Of a stretch of DNA of 64,000 nucleotides, positions 1-9,250 are shown piece after piece. The notes under the pieces were generated by a model. The model did no database searches. It was given only the letters and a program-made list of their open reading frames with translations, and was not told the origin of the DNA. Source of the DNA: Marinicella sediminis (GTDB lineage Bacteria > Pseudomonadota > Gammaproteobacteria > Xanthomonadales > Marinicellaceae). The stretch's first letter is position 1, and the number at the start of each line of letters is the position of its first letter. A program made the position numbers and the translations under genes. The stretch covers positions 38,013 to 102,012 of the forward strand of contig NZ_MVBD01000013.1 in the NCBI RefSeq assembly GCF_002000055.1. Reading direction: 5' to 3'.

Positions 1-1096
1 CCACCAACAGTTGACCATCCTGTATGAGTGCGCTGAGCTGACACTGTTCCCTGGCAAAGCTGAGGGCATTGCGCAACACATTGGACAGCGCCCTGCTGAG
101 CTGAATTTCATCACACAAAATCACCTGACCGGCGCTGATGGAGGCATCCAAACCCAACCGCACCTCAAGCTGATCTGTGGCGTGTTGGCTGGTCAGCTCA
201 GTCAACCAGTCACGGATGTTCAGCGGCTGTTTCTCAAAGGCATCGGTTTGATTCACTTCAGCATAGCGCAACATCTCATCAATCAGGGTTTCCAGTTCCC
301 TGACATCCGTGCGCATGGCTGCCACCGTATCAGTCAGTGGCTCGGTGCCGGTCTGAGTTTCCAGCGCCTCAAAGGCAAACTTCAGGCGCGCCAGTGGGGT
401 TCTGAGCTCATGGGACACCGCGTTCACCAGATCACGCTGAGTCAGCATCAATTGTTCGATTTCCCGGATCATGGTATTGAAGGCATCGGCGATGGGTGCC
501 AGCGTGGTACTGGCTGGTACCTCAACCCGGGCAGTAAAATCACCCTGCCCCAGGTCTGCAGCGGCCTGTTTGAGTTGTAGCAATTGCCTGGCAAAAGGCC
601 TGATCAGCACATACAAGCCCAATGCCAACAGTGAATAAAACACCGGCAAAACCCACAACCTTTGCTCCTGACTGAGCCTGGTTTGCGGCGTGATGCCCAG
701 CACCTGTTCACTGCCATCCAACCGCTGATAAAGGGTCAGTTGATCATCCACATCAAACAAAGCCAGCATGTCACCATTACTGAGTTGTTCGAGGGTATCC
801 CTGTCGGCGGTAAAATCGGCCAATGACATCAACCACAAGCCGGTTTCGGTACGCTGCTGAATGTCATTCAACAGCTGGTCCCATTGTGCGGGCTCATGCA
901 CTGACAACACCTGAGAAATACTGGCAAATAACGGTTGATGTACCAGTTTGATGTCACGGATCAGCTGCGCCTCATCCATGCGGTTCAGCACATATTGCAG
1001 CCCAGAACCCAAAAACAACAACAACAACACCAGCACCACATAAAACCGGGTGAACAGGCGGTTGGAGAACTGATTGGCTTGTTGGTTTCGGGTCAT
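1..1096 (-). CDS. Sensor histidine kinase, C-terminus beyond the window
   Basis: Membrane two-component sensor kinase that should phosphorylate the response regulator encoded just upstream. The frame reads from an ATG at 1096 through a hydrophobic segment near residues 18-32, a periplasmic sensor region, a second membrane segment near residue 155, a HAMP-like linker, and an H-box with VSHELRTPLARLKF (His near residue 228). It continues into the N-box region (SRALSNVLRNAL), where the window ends. The ATP-binding domain is therefore incomplete here because of the window edge, not a mutation. The start overlaps the regulator stop (TGATG), indicating translational coupling. Overall layout resembles the RstB type. 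The signal is unknown; the MipA and DUF3019 genes of the same operon suggest envelope sensing. Confidence 0.9.
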   Translation of the reverse strand, partial: MTRNQQANQFSNRLFTRFYVVLVLLLLFLGSGLQYVLNRMDEAQLIRDIKLVHQPLFASISQVLSVHEPAQWDQLLNDIQQRTETGLWLMSLADFTADRDTLEQLSNGDMLALFDVDDQLTLYQRLDGSEQVLGITPQTRLSQEQRLWVLPVFYSLLALGLYVLIRPFARQLLQLKQAAADLGQGDFTARVEVPASTTLAPIADAFNTMIREIEQLMLTQRDLVNAVSHELRTPLARLKFAFEALETQTGTEPLTDTVAAMRTDVRELETLIDEMLRYAEVNQTDAFEKQPLNIRDWLTELTSQHATDQLEVRLGLDASISAGQVILCDEIQLSRALSNVLRNALSFAREQCQLSALIQDGQLLV

Positions 1097-1800
1097 CAGC
1101 CGGACCAGGCAGTGGGCACAAACAGATAACCCTTACCCCAGATGGTTTTGATGCGTTGCGGCTCGGTGGCATCATCACCCAGTTTTTTCCGCAAGCGGGA
1201 AATTTTGATGTCCACTGCCCGGTCGGCTCCATCATAATCCAGCCCTCGCAAGCTGGCATAGATTTGATCCCGGGTCAGTACCTTGCCGGCATTCCGGGCG
1301 AGTAAAAACAACAGTTCAAACTCATGGGTGGTGAGGTTAATCGGATGACCTGACAGCTCCACGGTTTTGGCATGGTTGTTGATCGTCATGTTGCCGAACA
1401 CCAGCATTTGGTCATCTTGTAGTTGATCAATGGCCCGTCGTTTGAGTAAGGAATTCACCCGGGCCAGCAACACCCTGGGTTCTGCCGGTTTGATCACATA
1501 GTCATCAGCCCCGGATTCCAGTCCCATCACCTGATCAACATCACTGCCAGAGGCTGTTAACATCAGAATTTTACCACGGTATTGCTGACGAATCTGACGC
1601 AACACAGTGATGCCATCCATGTCAGGTAACATCAAATCAAGGATGATCAAATCAGTCTGCTGGTCACGACAAAAATCAATGGCTTGCTGGCCAAGCTCTA
1701 CCCAGTTGGTGAGGAAACCGGCTCGCTCGAAATACGTTTTAACCAACCCAGCCAGGCGCTGGTCATCTTCCACTATCAACAGATGAGGAATGGCCGTCAT
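1096..1800 (-). CDS. OmpR/RstA-type response regulator
   Basis: DNA-binding response regulator of the OmpR family, about 234 residues. The receiver domain has the acidic pair EDD at residues 11-13, phospho-acceptor Asp near 55 (LIILDLMLPD) and the conserved Lys near 105 (YVIKP). The C-terminal winged helix carries the recognition-helix motif AVDIKISRLRKKLGDD. I chose the ATG at 1800 (MTAIPHLLIVEDD) over an in-frame start 41 codons upstream, because it matches the family N-terminus and has a GGAG about ten bases before it. It overlaps the end of the DUF3019 gene (ATGA) and the start of the kinase gene. Probably controls its own operon, including the outer-membrane protein. Confidence 0.93.
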   Translation of the reverse strand: MTAIPHLLIVEDDQRLAGLVKTYFERAGFLTNWVELGQQAIDFCRDQQTDLIILDLMLPDMDGITVLRQIRQQYRGKILMLTASGSDVDQVMGLESGADDYVIKPAEPRVLLARVNSLLKRRAIDQLQDDQMLVFGNMTINNHAKTVELSGHPINLTTHEFELLFLLARNAGKVLTRDQIYASLRGLDYDGADRAVDIKISRLRKKLGDDATEPQRIKTIWGKGYLFVPTAWSG

Positions 1801-2243
1801 GGGTTTTGAAAACTCCAGGGCAATGCATTGCGACGGCGGTTGTGTTTGCGGTGTGGTTGCAAGGCGGCAAATTTTACGGTAGATCTGGCCAACAGGGTGT
1901 TGTTCTGAATGGAGGCCAGCCAAAAATCCAGGTTATTGATCAGGGTCACATGGTGACGGTGGGAACCGGCCAGTTGTTGTTGCCAACACTTCAGAGACTG
2001 ATCCTGTTCACTGACGTACAGACACAAATCAGTGGCTTGATCGCTTTCCCAGAACACATCGATCCAGGAAATGCAGCTGGATTCACCCCGGGGGGCGACA
2101 CAAATGTGTGGCTTGATGATCAGCTTAACTCCCTGGTCTGCTGTATCCGGTTGTTGAGCCCACAAGAGTGGCTGCCACAACACCCCACTGATCAGCAGAC
2201 AGCAAATGAGTTTCCAATTTGTTCGGGGACATGTCAGCATCAT
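1797..2243 (-). CDS. DUF3019 family periplasmic protein
   Basis: About 148 residues. An N-terminal signal peptide (hydrophobic LICCLLISGVLWQPLLWAQ) is followed by a single domain containing LIIKPHICVAPRGESSC and WIDVFWES, which matches the pattern I know for DUF3019. Paired cysteines suggest export to an oxidising compartment. Function is unknown for the family; members commonly sit beside MipA/OmpV and a two-component system, exactly as here. The start overlaps the mipA stop by one base (TAATG) and the stop overlaps the regulator start, so all four genes are probably one transcript. An accessory sensor role is inference only. Confidence 0.75.
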   Translation of the reverse strand: MMLTCPRTNWKLICCLLISGVLWQPLLWAQQPDTADQGVKLIIKPHICVAPRGESSCISWIDVFWESDQATDLCLYVSEQDQSLKCWQQQLAGSHRHHVTLINNLDFWLASIQNNTLLARSTVKFAALQPHRKHNRRRNALPWSFQNP

Positions 2244-3124
2244 TAAAAGCGGTAAAACAGACCGGAAAAATAAGCCTGGGTATGATCGGCATCAATCAAC
2301 GGGCTGTTGCGCACCGCTGAACCCAGTTGGGTGTGACTGAAGCGGGTGACATAACTGAGGCGGTTGTTGATCCGGTAACTGACCAACATCCCCACGGTAA
2401 CATGGGTGGTGGCCTCACCTGCATAGACCAGTTCAAACAACTGGTCGCGGTTGTTCACTCCATAGTAGTAGTCGACCAGTTTGGCAGACTGCCAGCTGAT
2501 GCCAACACTGGGTTTAAACGCCCAGCGACCTGAATGCCAGCTTTTGCTGAAGGTCAGATCGGTTTCCAGACCCTGATGGGCCCCGGACACATCCTGTAGC
2601 ACCTGCCATTGTAACTGGCCCCATGACCAGTTCCACAATAACTCCACCCCCAAATTGAGGGCAAAACTCCGATCCGGCAATTCCAAAATACCGAATTGTC
2701 CTGGAGGACCGGTACTGACTCCGGCAGCCGGTAATTGCTCAGCTGGAACCACCACCACTTCATCTGAACCAGGACGAAAACCCAGACCTGAGTTCCTGAA
2801 CAGGCCCAATTCATTGAAGTAGGAATAATAGATGCGTTCGCTGCTGTAGGTGGCCAGCAGGTTGACCCCGAAATCTGGTCGATCCATCAGCGTGTAACCC
2901 AACTCACCATTGTCAAAGAAAAACCTGTCACCATAAATGGCCAGATCAAGGGTCACGAGTCCTGGCACATCATCTGCGGCAATGAAAGGGTTACTTTGTT
3001 CACCATAGCCGATGCCAATGCCGAAATCCCAGGAACGACTGAGCTGCCGGGTCACATCTGCTTCACCGGCACCCACCTGAAACAGGGGCATCAACAACAA
3101 ACTGATCAACCAAACACGCATCAC
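2243..3124 (-). CDS. MipA/OmpV family outer-membrane protein
   Basis: 293 residues with a signal peptide (LISLLLMPLFQVGAGEA) followed by alternating amphipathic strands and a C-terminal aromatic residue (YFSGLFYRF), as expected for an outer-membrane beta-barrel. The sequence pattern (WDFGIGIGYGEQSNPFIAADD near the start, GVSWQS-like strands, LGSAVRNSPLIDADHTQAYFSG at the end, each seen only in part as motif) fits the MipA/OmpV family. First gene of the mipA-DUF3019-regulator-kinase operon. MipA in E. coli is a scaffold for murein synthesis enzymes; whether this homologue does that is not shown by the sequence. The promoter should lie at about 3125-3200. Confidence 0.82.
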   Translation of the reverse strand: MMRVWLISLLLMPLFQVGAGEADVTRQLSRSWDFGIGIGYGEQSNPFIAADDVPGLVTLDLAIYGDRFFFDNGELGYTLMDRPDFGVNLLATYSSERIYYSYFNELGLFRNSGLGFRPGSDEVVVVPAEQLPAAGVSTGPPGQFGILELPDRSFALNLGVELLWNWSWGQLQWQVLQDVSGAHQGLETDLTFSKSWHSGRWAFKPSVGISWQSAKLVDYYYGVNNRDQLFELVYAGEATTHVTVGMLVSYRINNRLSYVTRFSHTQLGSAVRNSPLIDADHTQAYFSGLFYRF

Positions 3125-3215
3125 TGATCAACAGTTAAAAAACACTCAGTATAGCCAGTTCATTCAGCCATTACCATTTTGTAACTAAATGTAACTGATC
3201 ATTTCGGCTGAGCTG

Positions 3216-3545
3216 CTATTGTTTGGTCAGTTCATAGACAAAACCGGCCATATCCGCTTTCATGTATTTGCCGTCAAACTCGATGACTGTGAAGTGGTAA
3301 CCGTCCAGGTCGACTTTTTTACCCATGACCGTGTATTTATCAGGGGCGATGCGACGACCGCCCAGGTTTTGATAAAACAAACCTTTTTCAAATTCCCACA
3401 GGTCACCTTCGTCATCTTCCATCCCGGCCATACTGGTGATCAACCACGCACCTTCCAGGGCTTCGGCGTCCAACTCAACGGCAAAATCTGCTGACCATAA
3501 GACAGCACTGAACAGCAAGCCCCAAACAACACATAAATATCTCAT
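3216..3545 (-). CDS. Small secreted protein of unknown function
   Basis: 109 residues with a clear signal peptide (LCVVWGLLFSAVLWSADF, cleavage likely after residue 19). The mature part has LEGAWLITSMAGMEDD, EFEKGLFYQN and KVDLDGYHFTVIEFDGKYMKADMAG, a pattern of short beta strands beginning with G-W-L-I that recalls lipocalin-like small secreted proteins. I do not recognise a named family. It stands alone, divergent from the channel gene at 3736, with a 190-bp intergenic region holding a Dnr/FNR box oriented toward either gene. Start ATG at 3545 has only a weak GGA upstream. Confidence 0.6.
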   Translation of the reverse strand: MRYLCVVWGLLFSAVLWSADFAVELDAEALEGAWLITSMAGMEDDEGDLWEFEKGLFYQNLGGRRIAPDKYTVMGKKVDLDGYHFTVIEFDGKYMKADMAGFVYELTKQ

Positions 3546-3664
3546 CTTAATTCCACATTAAAAAACGCCATCTTATCGACAGATGCGTTCTTTGTCATTG
3601 ACATTTTTCACCAGATCAATGGTCACCATGGCGGTCCAGCCTCCTGACCAGTGACCACAGCCAA

Positions 3665-3678
3665 TTGATGTAGATCAA
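3665..3678 (+). promoter_or_regulatory. Dnr/FNR box before the outer-membrane channel gene
   Basis: Perfect TTGAT-gtag-ATCAA. Its centre at 3671.5 predicts a start of transcription near 3713 for a class II promoter, and TATCAT at 3700-3705 sits at the matching -10 position. The gene at 3736 follows 57 bases downstream. Confidence 0.8.
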
Positions 3679-3735
3679 TGTCTTTAACTTTCAACTGATT
3701 ATCATGACCAACATACCTTCCATTGGAGAGCTGAG

Positions 3736-4950
3736 ATGAAAAATACCAAACCACATGTGCCATCCCTCATGTGCTTGTGTGCCCTGACATTGCCCGCTAT
3801 GGGAGCTGACTCGTTGTCTGCCGCCCTCACAGAAGGCGATGCCAGTTTATCCTTCAGGTACCGCTTTGAACTGGTTGACCAGGATGGCTTCAGCCGTGAT
3901 GCCAATGCCTCCACCCTCAGATCACGTTTGAATTACCTGACCGCCCCATATCAGGGCTTCAGCTTTTTTATTGAGGCAGACAATGTGATGGAAGTATTTG
4001 GTGACAATTACAACGCCGGTGCCGGTAACACACCAAACAATGGACATTATCCGGTGGTGGCGGACCCAACCGGCACAGAAATCAACCAGGCCTGGTTCAA
4101 TTATGCATTCAATGAAAACCACAGCATTAAATTGGGCCGCCAGCGGATTCTGCTGGACAATCAACGCTTTGTTGGTGGCGTGGGCTGGCGGCAGAATGAA
4201 CAAACTTATGACGCCATTTCACTGTCATCTGAACTGGCAGGCAGTCAGTTGTTCACTTCTTACATCGAAAATGTGAATCGAATATTTGGTGATGATGTGG
4301 CCGCAGGAGATCATGACAACCAGACCTTTCTGGCCAACTGGTCCAATACCTGGCAGGACCGGCATCAACTGACGGCTTACTATTACAACATCGACAACCA
4401 AGATACCGCCGCATTTTCCACGGCCACCCTGGGTGCGGCGTTTAAAACCCATTGGCAGGTTGGGGAACATAAAATGATCTTTGGGGCTGAATTTGCCTCG
4501 CAGTCTGATGCCCACAACAATCCGGTCAACTATGACGCCAATTACCTGCGGCTGGATGTGGGCCTGGTCCTGGAACACCTGACCTTCTTTGGGGGTTATG
4601 AGGTGTTGGAAGGTGATGATACGCGCGACGGTACCGCGTTCCGTACCCCCCTAGCCACCCTGCATGCGTTCAATGGCTGGGCCGATCAGTTTCTGACCAC
4701 TCCCAATGCCGGACTGAAAGATACATTTATCGGCGCCAAAGGCGACATCGAAGGCTTCAAGTGGCAAGTCATTTATCATGATTTTTCGGCCGACAGCGGG
4801 TCTGGTGATTTCGGTCAGGAGCTGGATTTTGCGGTGGCAAAAAAACTCACCAGCAATGTCACTGCTTTGCTCAAAGCCGCCCAATACGATGCAGAAGACA
4901 TCAAAGCCGATACCCACAAATACTGGATCATGCTCAGCGCGAACTTTTAA
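3736..4950 (+). CDS. Outer-membrane channel of the alginate-export/porin type
   Basis: 404 residues with signal peptide (LMCLCALTLPAMGA) and a beta-barrel pattern through to a C-terminal Phe (YWIMLSANF). Motifs ASLSFRYRFELVDQDG, TLRSRLNYLT, IKLGRQRILLDNQRFVG and WRQNEQTYDA match the alginate_export-type barrel (AlgE/OprD-like shape) as I know it. It probably forms a passive channel for a small solute. It is first in the denitrification island, immediately preceded by a perfect Dnr/FNR box and followed by its own terminator, so expression is likely induced by low oxygen and NO. Substrate is unknown; nitrate, nitrite or an organic acid are guesses. Gene boundaries are firm; the substrate role is not. 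Confidence 0.75.
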   Translation: MKNTKPHVPSLMCLCALTLPAMGADSLSAALTEGDASLSFRYRFELVDQDGFSRDANASTLRSRLNYLTAPYQGFSFFIEADNVMEVFGDNYNAGAGNTPNNGHYPVVADPTGTEINQAWFNYAFNENHSIKLGRQRILLDNQRFVGGVGWRQNEQTYDAISLSSELAGSQLFTSYIENVNRIFGDDVAAGDHDNQTFLANWSNTWQDRHQLTAYYYNIDNQDTAAFSTATLGAAFKTHWQVGEHKMIFGAEFASQSDAHNNPVNYDANYLRLDVGLVLEHLTFFGGYEVLEGDDTRDGTAFRTPLATLHAFNGWADQFLTTPNAGLKDTFIGAKGDIEGFKWQVIYHDFSADSGSGDFGQELDFAVAKKLTSNVTALLKAAQYDAEDIKADTHKYWIMLSANF

Positions 4951-4976
4951 ACGAACCGATCGGTTTGTACCCTGCC

Positions 4977-5008
4977 GGGCTGTGGTGAATTCCATCACAG
5001 CCCTTTTT
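4977..5008 (+). terminator. Rho-independent terminator after the channel gene
   Basis: Stem GGGCTGTG (4977-4984) pairs with CACAGCCC (4996-5003), followed by a TTTTT run at 5004-5008. It separates the channel gene from norC. Confidence 0.8.
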
Positions 5009-5047
5009 ATGAGCTGTTCAGAACCACCGTTAAAAACCTGAAACCGG

Positions 5048-5061
5048 TTGACTTACATCAA
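5048..5061 (+). promoter_or_regulatory. Dnr/FNR box before norC
   Basis: TTGAC-ttac-ATCAA, centre 5054.5. A TATCAT hexamer at 5084-5089 is at the -10 position predicted for a class II FNR-type promoter (start near 5096). Drives norCB and probably norQ to norD. Confidence 0.85.
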
Positions 5062-5159
5062 GGCGGATGACCACCAGGCTCACTATCATGGACTCATCCT
5101 GAACAACACGGCCGGACCGGCCAGTGTCGCTGGATCAACATCCAATTAACGAGGTCATT

Positions 5160-5594
5160 ATGAAAGAAGCATTCACCAAAAGCATGGCCAGGAACATCTA
5201 CTACGGAGGCTCGCTGTTCTTCGTCTTACTGTTTCTGGGCTTGACTATGGACACACACAGAAAGCTGCCAAAAACAGACAACAGTGGGGCCATCACTGAA
5301 CAGGTGTCACATGGCAAGCGTTTGTGGGAGGAAAATAATTGCATCGGTTGCCATACCCTGTTGGGTGAAGGCGCGTACTTTGCGCCTGAACTGGGGAATG
5401 TTTATTCCCGTTATGGCAACAGCACCGAAGCAATCAAGGCCTTCATCAAAAGTCGTCCACCAGGCGGCATCCCGGGTCGCCGCAGCATGCCACAATTCAA
5501 CTTCACTGAAGAAGAGCTGGATGCGATTGCGGAATTCCTCAAATACACCGATGGCATCGATACCCAGGATTGGCCACCGAACATTCAAGGTTAA
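5160..5594 (+). CDS. norC: Nitric oxide reductase subunit C (cytochrome c)
   Basis: Membrane-anchored monoheme cytochrome c that passes electrons to NorB for reduction of NO to N2O on the periplasmic side. 144 residues: one N-terminal transmembrane anchor (NIYYGGSLFFVLLFLGL), then heme motif CIGCH within ENNCIGCHTLLGEGAYFAPEL, typical of NorC, and an axial Met in the GRRSMPQF region. I chose ATG 5160 (MKEAFTKSMARN), preceded by GAGG, over an in-frame start 12 codons earlier, because it matches family length. Twelve bases separate it from norB. Needs CcmA-I (27.6-34.3 kb) for heme attachment. Transcription is likely from the Dnr-box promoter at 5048-5096. Confidence 0.97.
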   Translation: MKEAFTKSMARNIYYGGSLFFVLLFLGLTMDTHRKLPKTDNSGAITEQVSHGKRLWEENNCIGCHTLLGEGAYFAPELGNVYSRYGNSTEAIKAFIKSRPPGGIPGRRSMPQFNFTEEELDAIAEFLKYTDGIDTQDWPPNIQG

Positions 5595-7013
<1,419 letters not shown>

Positions 7014-7022
7014 ACCAACTCA

Positions 7023-7051
7023 CATCAGCGCAGCCTAGGGTTGCGCTGATG
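7023..7051 (+). promoter_or_regulatory. Intercistronic hairpin between norB and norQ
   Basis: CATCAGCGCA (7023-7032) is the exact complement of TGCGCTGATG (7042-7051), with a 9-base loop and no T-run after it. Likely an mRNA-stabilising or processing hairpin that lowers norQD expression relative to norCB, rather than a terminator. Confidence 0.6.
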
Positions 7052-7067
7052 GTAATCGGAGAAAACC

Positions 7068-7886
7068 ATGGAAAACATTCATCCCATTGAACAACAAAAC
7101 AACCTGTTCTACCAACCCCAGGGACAGGAAGTTCAACTGTTTACCCATGCCTTTGAACAGCACTTGCCGGTGTTGCTGAAAGGCCCCACCGGCTGTGGTA
7201 AAACCCGTTTCATCGAGCACATGGCAGCGCAACTGGGACGACCGTTGTACACCATAGCCTGTCATGATGACTTGAGTGCGGCTGACCTGATCGGCCGACA
7301 CCTGATCGGTAAAGATGGCACTTACTGGCAGGATGGCCCACTGACACGGGCTGTAAGAGAAGGCGCCATATGCTACCTTGATGAAGTGGTGGAAGCCCGC
7401 AAGGACACCACCGTGGTGATCCACCCACTGACCGATAACCGACGGATGTTGCCCATTGACCGTACCGGCGAACTGCTCAGTGCAGCACCTGGTTTTATGC
7501 TGGTGGTCTCATACAACCCGGGCTATCAAAACCTGCTCAAAGGCATGAAACCCTCCACCAGACAACGCTTTGTGGCACTGCGCTTTGATTATCCTGAACC
7601 AGCTGCCGAAGTCAAAGTGGTGAGCCATGAAAGTGGCTGTGATATGTGCCTGGCCACAGATTTGGTCAATCTGGCCCATCACCTGCGGAAACTCAAAGAC
7701 CATGACCTGGAAGATTCAGTATCAACCCGGTTATTGATCTACACCGCCCAATTGATCACCCAGGGATTATCCAGAGCAGGTGCCTGTCGGGCAGCCCTGG
7801 TTGAACCACTGACAGATGATGCCGAGACCGTTGCAGCATTGATGCAGGTGGTGGCAGCCAAATTTCCCGTCGATGGTGAACCCTGA
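7068..7886 (+). CDS. norQ: NorQ, MoxR-type AAA+ ATPase for NO reductase assembly
   Basis: 272-residue AAA+ protein of the MoxR/NorQ group that works with the VWA protein NorD to insert or activate the non-heme iron of NorB. Walker A GPTGCGKTRF near residues 39-48, Walker B ICYLDEVVEARKD near 102-112, and sensor/arginine-finger region PSTRQRFVALRFDYPE near 161. Length and N-terminus (NLFYQPQGQEVQLFTHAFEQ) are typical of NorQ. Follows norB by 54 bp. The partner norD lies about 1.4 kb further on, separated by two membrane-protein genes, which is a variant of the common norCBQD order. Confidence 0.95.
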   Translation: MENIHPIEQQNNLFYQPQGQEVQLFTHAFEQHLPVLLKGPTGCGKTRFIEHMAAQLGRPLYTIACHDDLSAADLIGRHLIGKDGTYWQDGPLTRAVREGAICYLDEVVEARKDTTVVIHPLTDNRRMLPIDRTGELLSAAPGFMLVVSYNPGYQNLLKGMKPSTRQRFVALRFDYPEPAAEVKVVSHESGCDMCLATDLVNLAHHLRKLKDHDLEDSVSTRLLIYTAQLITQGLSRAGACRAALVEPLTDDAETVAALMQVVAAKFPVDGEP

Positions 7887-7897
7887 AAAACCTGCCC

Positions 7898-8290
7898 ATG
7901 AATCACTCCGAGTATAACCAAGTTCACCCAATTGGAGTTATTTCATATGGGCTGATGTTATTAAACCTGTTGTTTCCTGTGCTCATATGGATGCTGTTAC
8001 TGGTTTACTGGCTGCGGCATCGACACAGTGACGATCACAAAACCTATGTGGCCATCAATCAATCATTCATTGCCGGCTCCCTGTCAACAACACTGTTTGT
8101 GTTTGCTCATCTGCTGATCATCACTGTGGCGCAATATAAAAGTACTTTTGCGCTGATTACTTTTGAGCTGTACTTCATTGTGGTGGTACCGGTTTTTCTC
8201 ATCCCAGGTTTAATGGGATTGATCAAAAGCAACGCTGGTCAGGTGTATTACGCTCCCTTGTTAGGCCGCAGATTCCGGACAGGCCGATGA
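7898..8290 (+). CDS. Small membrane protein in the nor operon, DUF4870-like
   Basis: 130 residues with three predicted membrane segments (VISYGLMLLNLLFPVLIWMLLL; about residues 50-75; about 82-108) and short polar ends. The arrangement, with a His/Asp-rich loop (RHRHSDDHKTYVAINQ) after the first helix, resembles DUF4870-type small membrane proteins; I am not certain of the family. It begins 12 bp after norQ, and its last codons overlap the polyferredoxin start (ATGA at 8287), so it is co-translated with that gene. The position suggests an accessory role in NO reductase assembly or electron supply, which is inference. Confidence 0.65.
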   Translation: MNHSEYNQVHPIGVISYGLMLLNLLFPVLIWMLLLVYWLRHRHSDDHKTYVAINQSFIAGSLSTTLFVFAHLLIITVAQYKSTFALITFELYFIVVVPVFLIPGLMGLIKSNAGQVYYAPLLGRRFRTGR

Positions 8291-9249
8291 TACGGCACAA
8301 CCCAAAAGCATGCGTCAGTCAAAGACGTTTTTGGCAATTGGGGTTTTTACTTCTGTTCATCATCACACCACTGCTGGACTGGTTCAGACTGGACCTTAAC
8401 CTGGGCCATTTCATTCTCTTTGGTCAGGACTGGAAACTCAACCTGACGGCCTTACAAAATGCCTCAACAGTTCAACTGATCTGGCGACTGCTGTGGGTTG
8501 CCCTTCTGCCTTTGTTATTGACAGTGGTGGTGTTTTTATTCATTGCCTGGCGCTGGGGACGGCTTTATTGTGGCTGGCTGTGCCCTCATTTTCTGGCCGT
8601 GGAAAGCATCAATCAACTGATGAAAAGAGCCACCGGCAAGCTCAGCCTGTGGGACCGTAAAACAATACCGCAACAGCAGATGGATGGCACACATTACCGT
8701 CAGCATCCATTTTGGTGGTTGCCAACATTCATGGCCATCATGTTGTTTGCATTTGCCTGGGCATTGATTGCCATCACCTATTTGTTGCCACCTGATGAGG
8801 TTTATCACAACCTGATCAATGGACAACTGACCCGCCATCAAATGCTGTTTCTCAGTGTGGTCAGTGGTGTTTTCATGATCGAATTTACTTTCGCCCGACA
8901 TTTGTTTTGCCGTTATGCCTGTGCTGTTGGGGTTTTCCAATCATTGGCATGGATGGCTAACAAACGGGCCCTGGTGGTGGGTTTCAATGGCAGCCGGGCA
9001 AAAGCCTGTGCCAGTTGTGACAAATCCTGCGAACATGCCTGTCCGATGCGACTCAAACCACGAACCATCAAACGCAACATGTTCACCTGCACCCAATGCA
9101 CCGCTTGTGTGGATGCCTGTACTCAGGTTCAATTGAACCTTCATCAGCCTGGCTTACTTAACATGTTGGATGGTGATTGCGCGCTGGATAAATCACAACG
9201 GGATTTTGGCCGTAAGGCACAAATACCCCCGAGTTGTTTCGAGCAATAA
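8287..9249 (+). CDS. Membrane 4Fe-4S polyferredoxin (NapH/NosR/CcoG-like)
   Basis: 320 residues. Four to five membrane helices carry the characteristic CGWLCPH motif near residue 95 and a second FCRYACAVG motif near 210. A soluble C-terminal domain then holds two [4Fe-4S] motifs: CASCDKSCEHACP near 238-250 and CTQCTACVDACTQ near 262-274. This is the architecture of NapH, NosR C-terminal and CcoG proteins that move electrons across or along the membrane. No NosR flavin domain is present. It lies between norQ and norD, one base before the norD start, so it belongs to the nor operon. A role in donating electrons to metal-site assembly is inference. Confidence 0.82.
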   Translation: MIRHNPKACVSQRRFWQLGFLLLFIITPLLDWFRLDLNLGHFILFGQDWKLNLTALQNASTVQLIWRLLWVALLPLLLTVVVFLFIAWRWGRLYCGWLCPHFLAVESINQLMKRATGKLSLWDRKTIPQQQMDGTHYRQHPFWWLPTFMAIMLFAFAWALIAITYLLPPDEVYHNLINGQLTRHQMLFLSVVSGVFMIEFTFARHLFCRYACAVGVFQSLAWMANKRALVVGFNGSRAKACASCDKSCEHACPMRLKPRTIKRNMFTCTQCTACVDACTQVQLNLHQPGLLNMLDGDCALDKSQRDFGRKAQIPPSCFEQ

Positions 9250-9250
9250 C

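Noticed and set aside
11..580. 189-residue plus-strand open frame
   Set aside because: Antisense to the histidine kinase gene, which has clear family motifs.
1806..2246. 146-residue plus-strand frame
   Set aside because: Lies opposite the DUF3019 gene, whose start and stop mesh with its operon neighbours.
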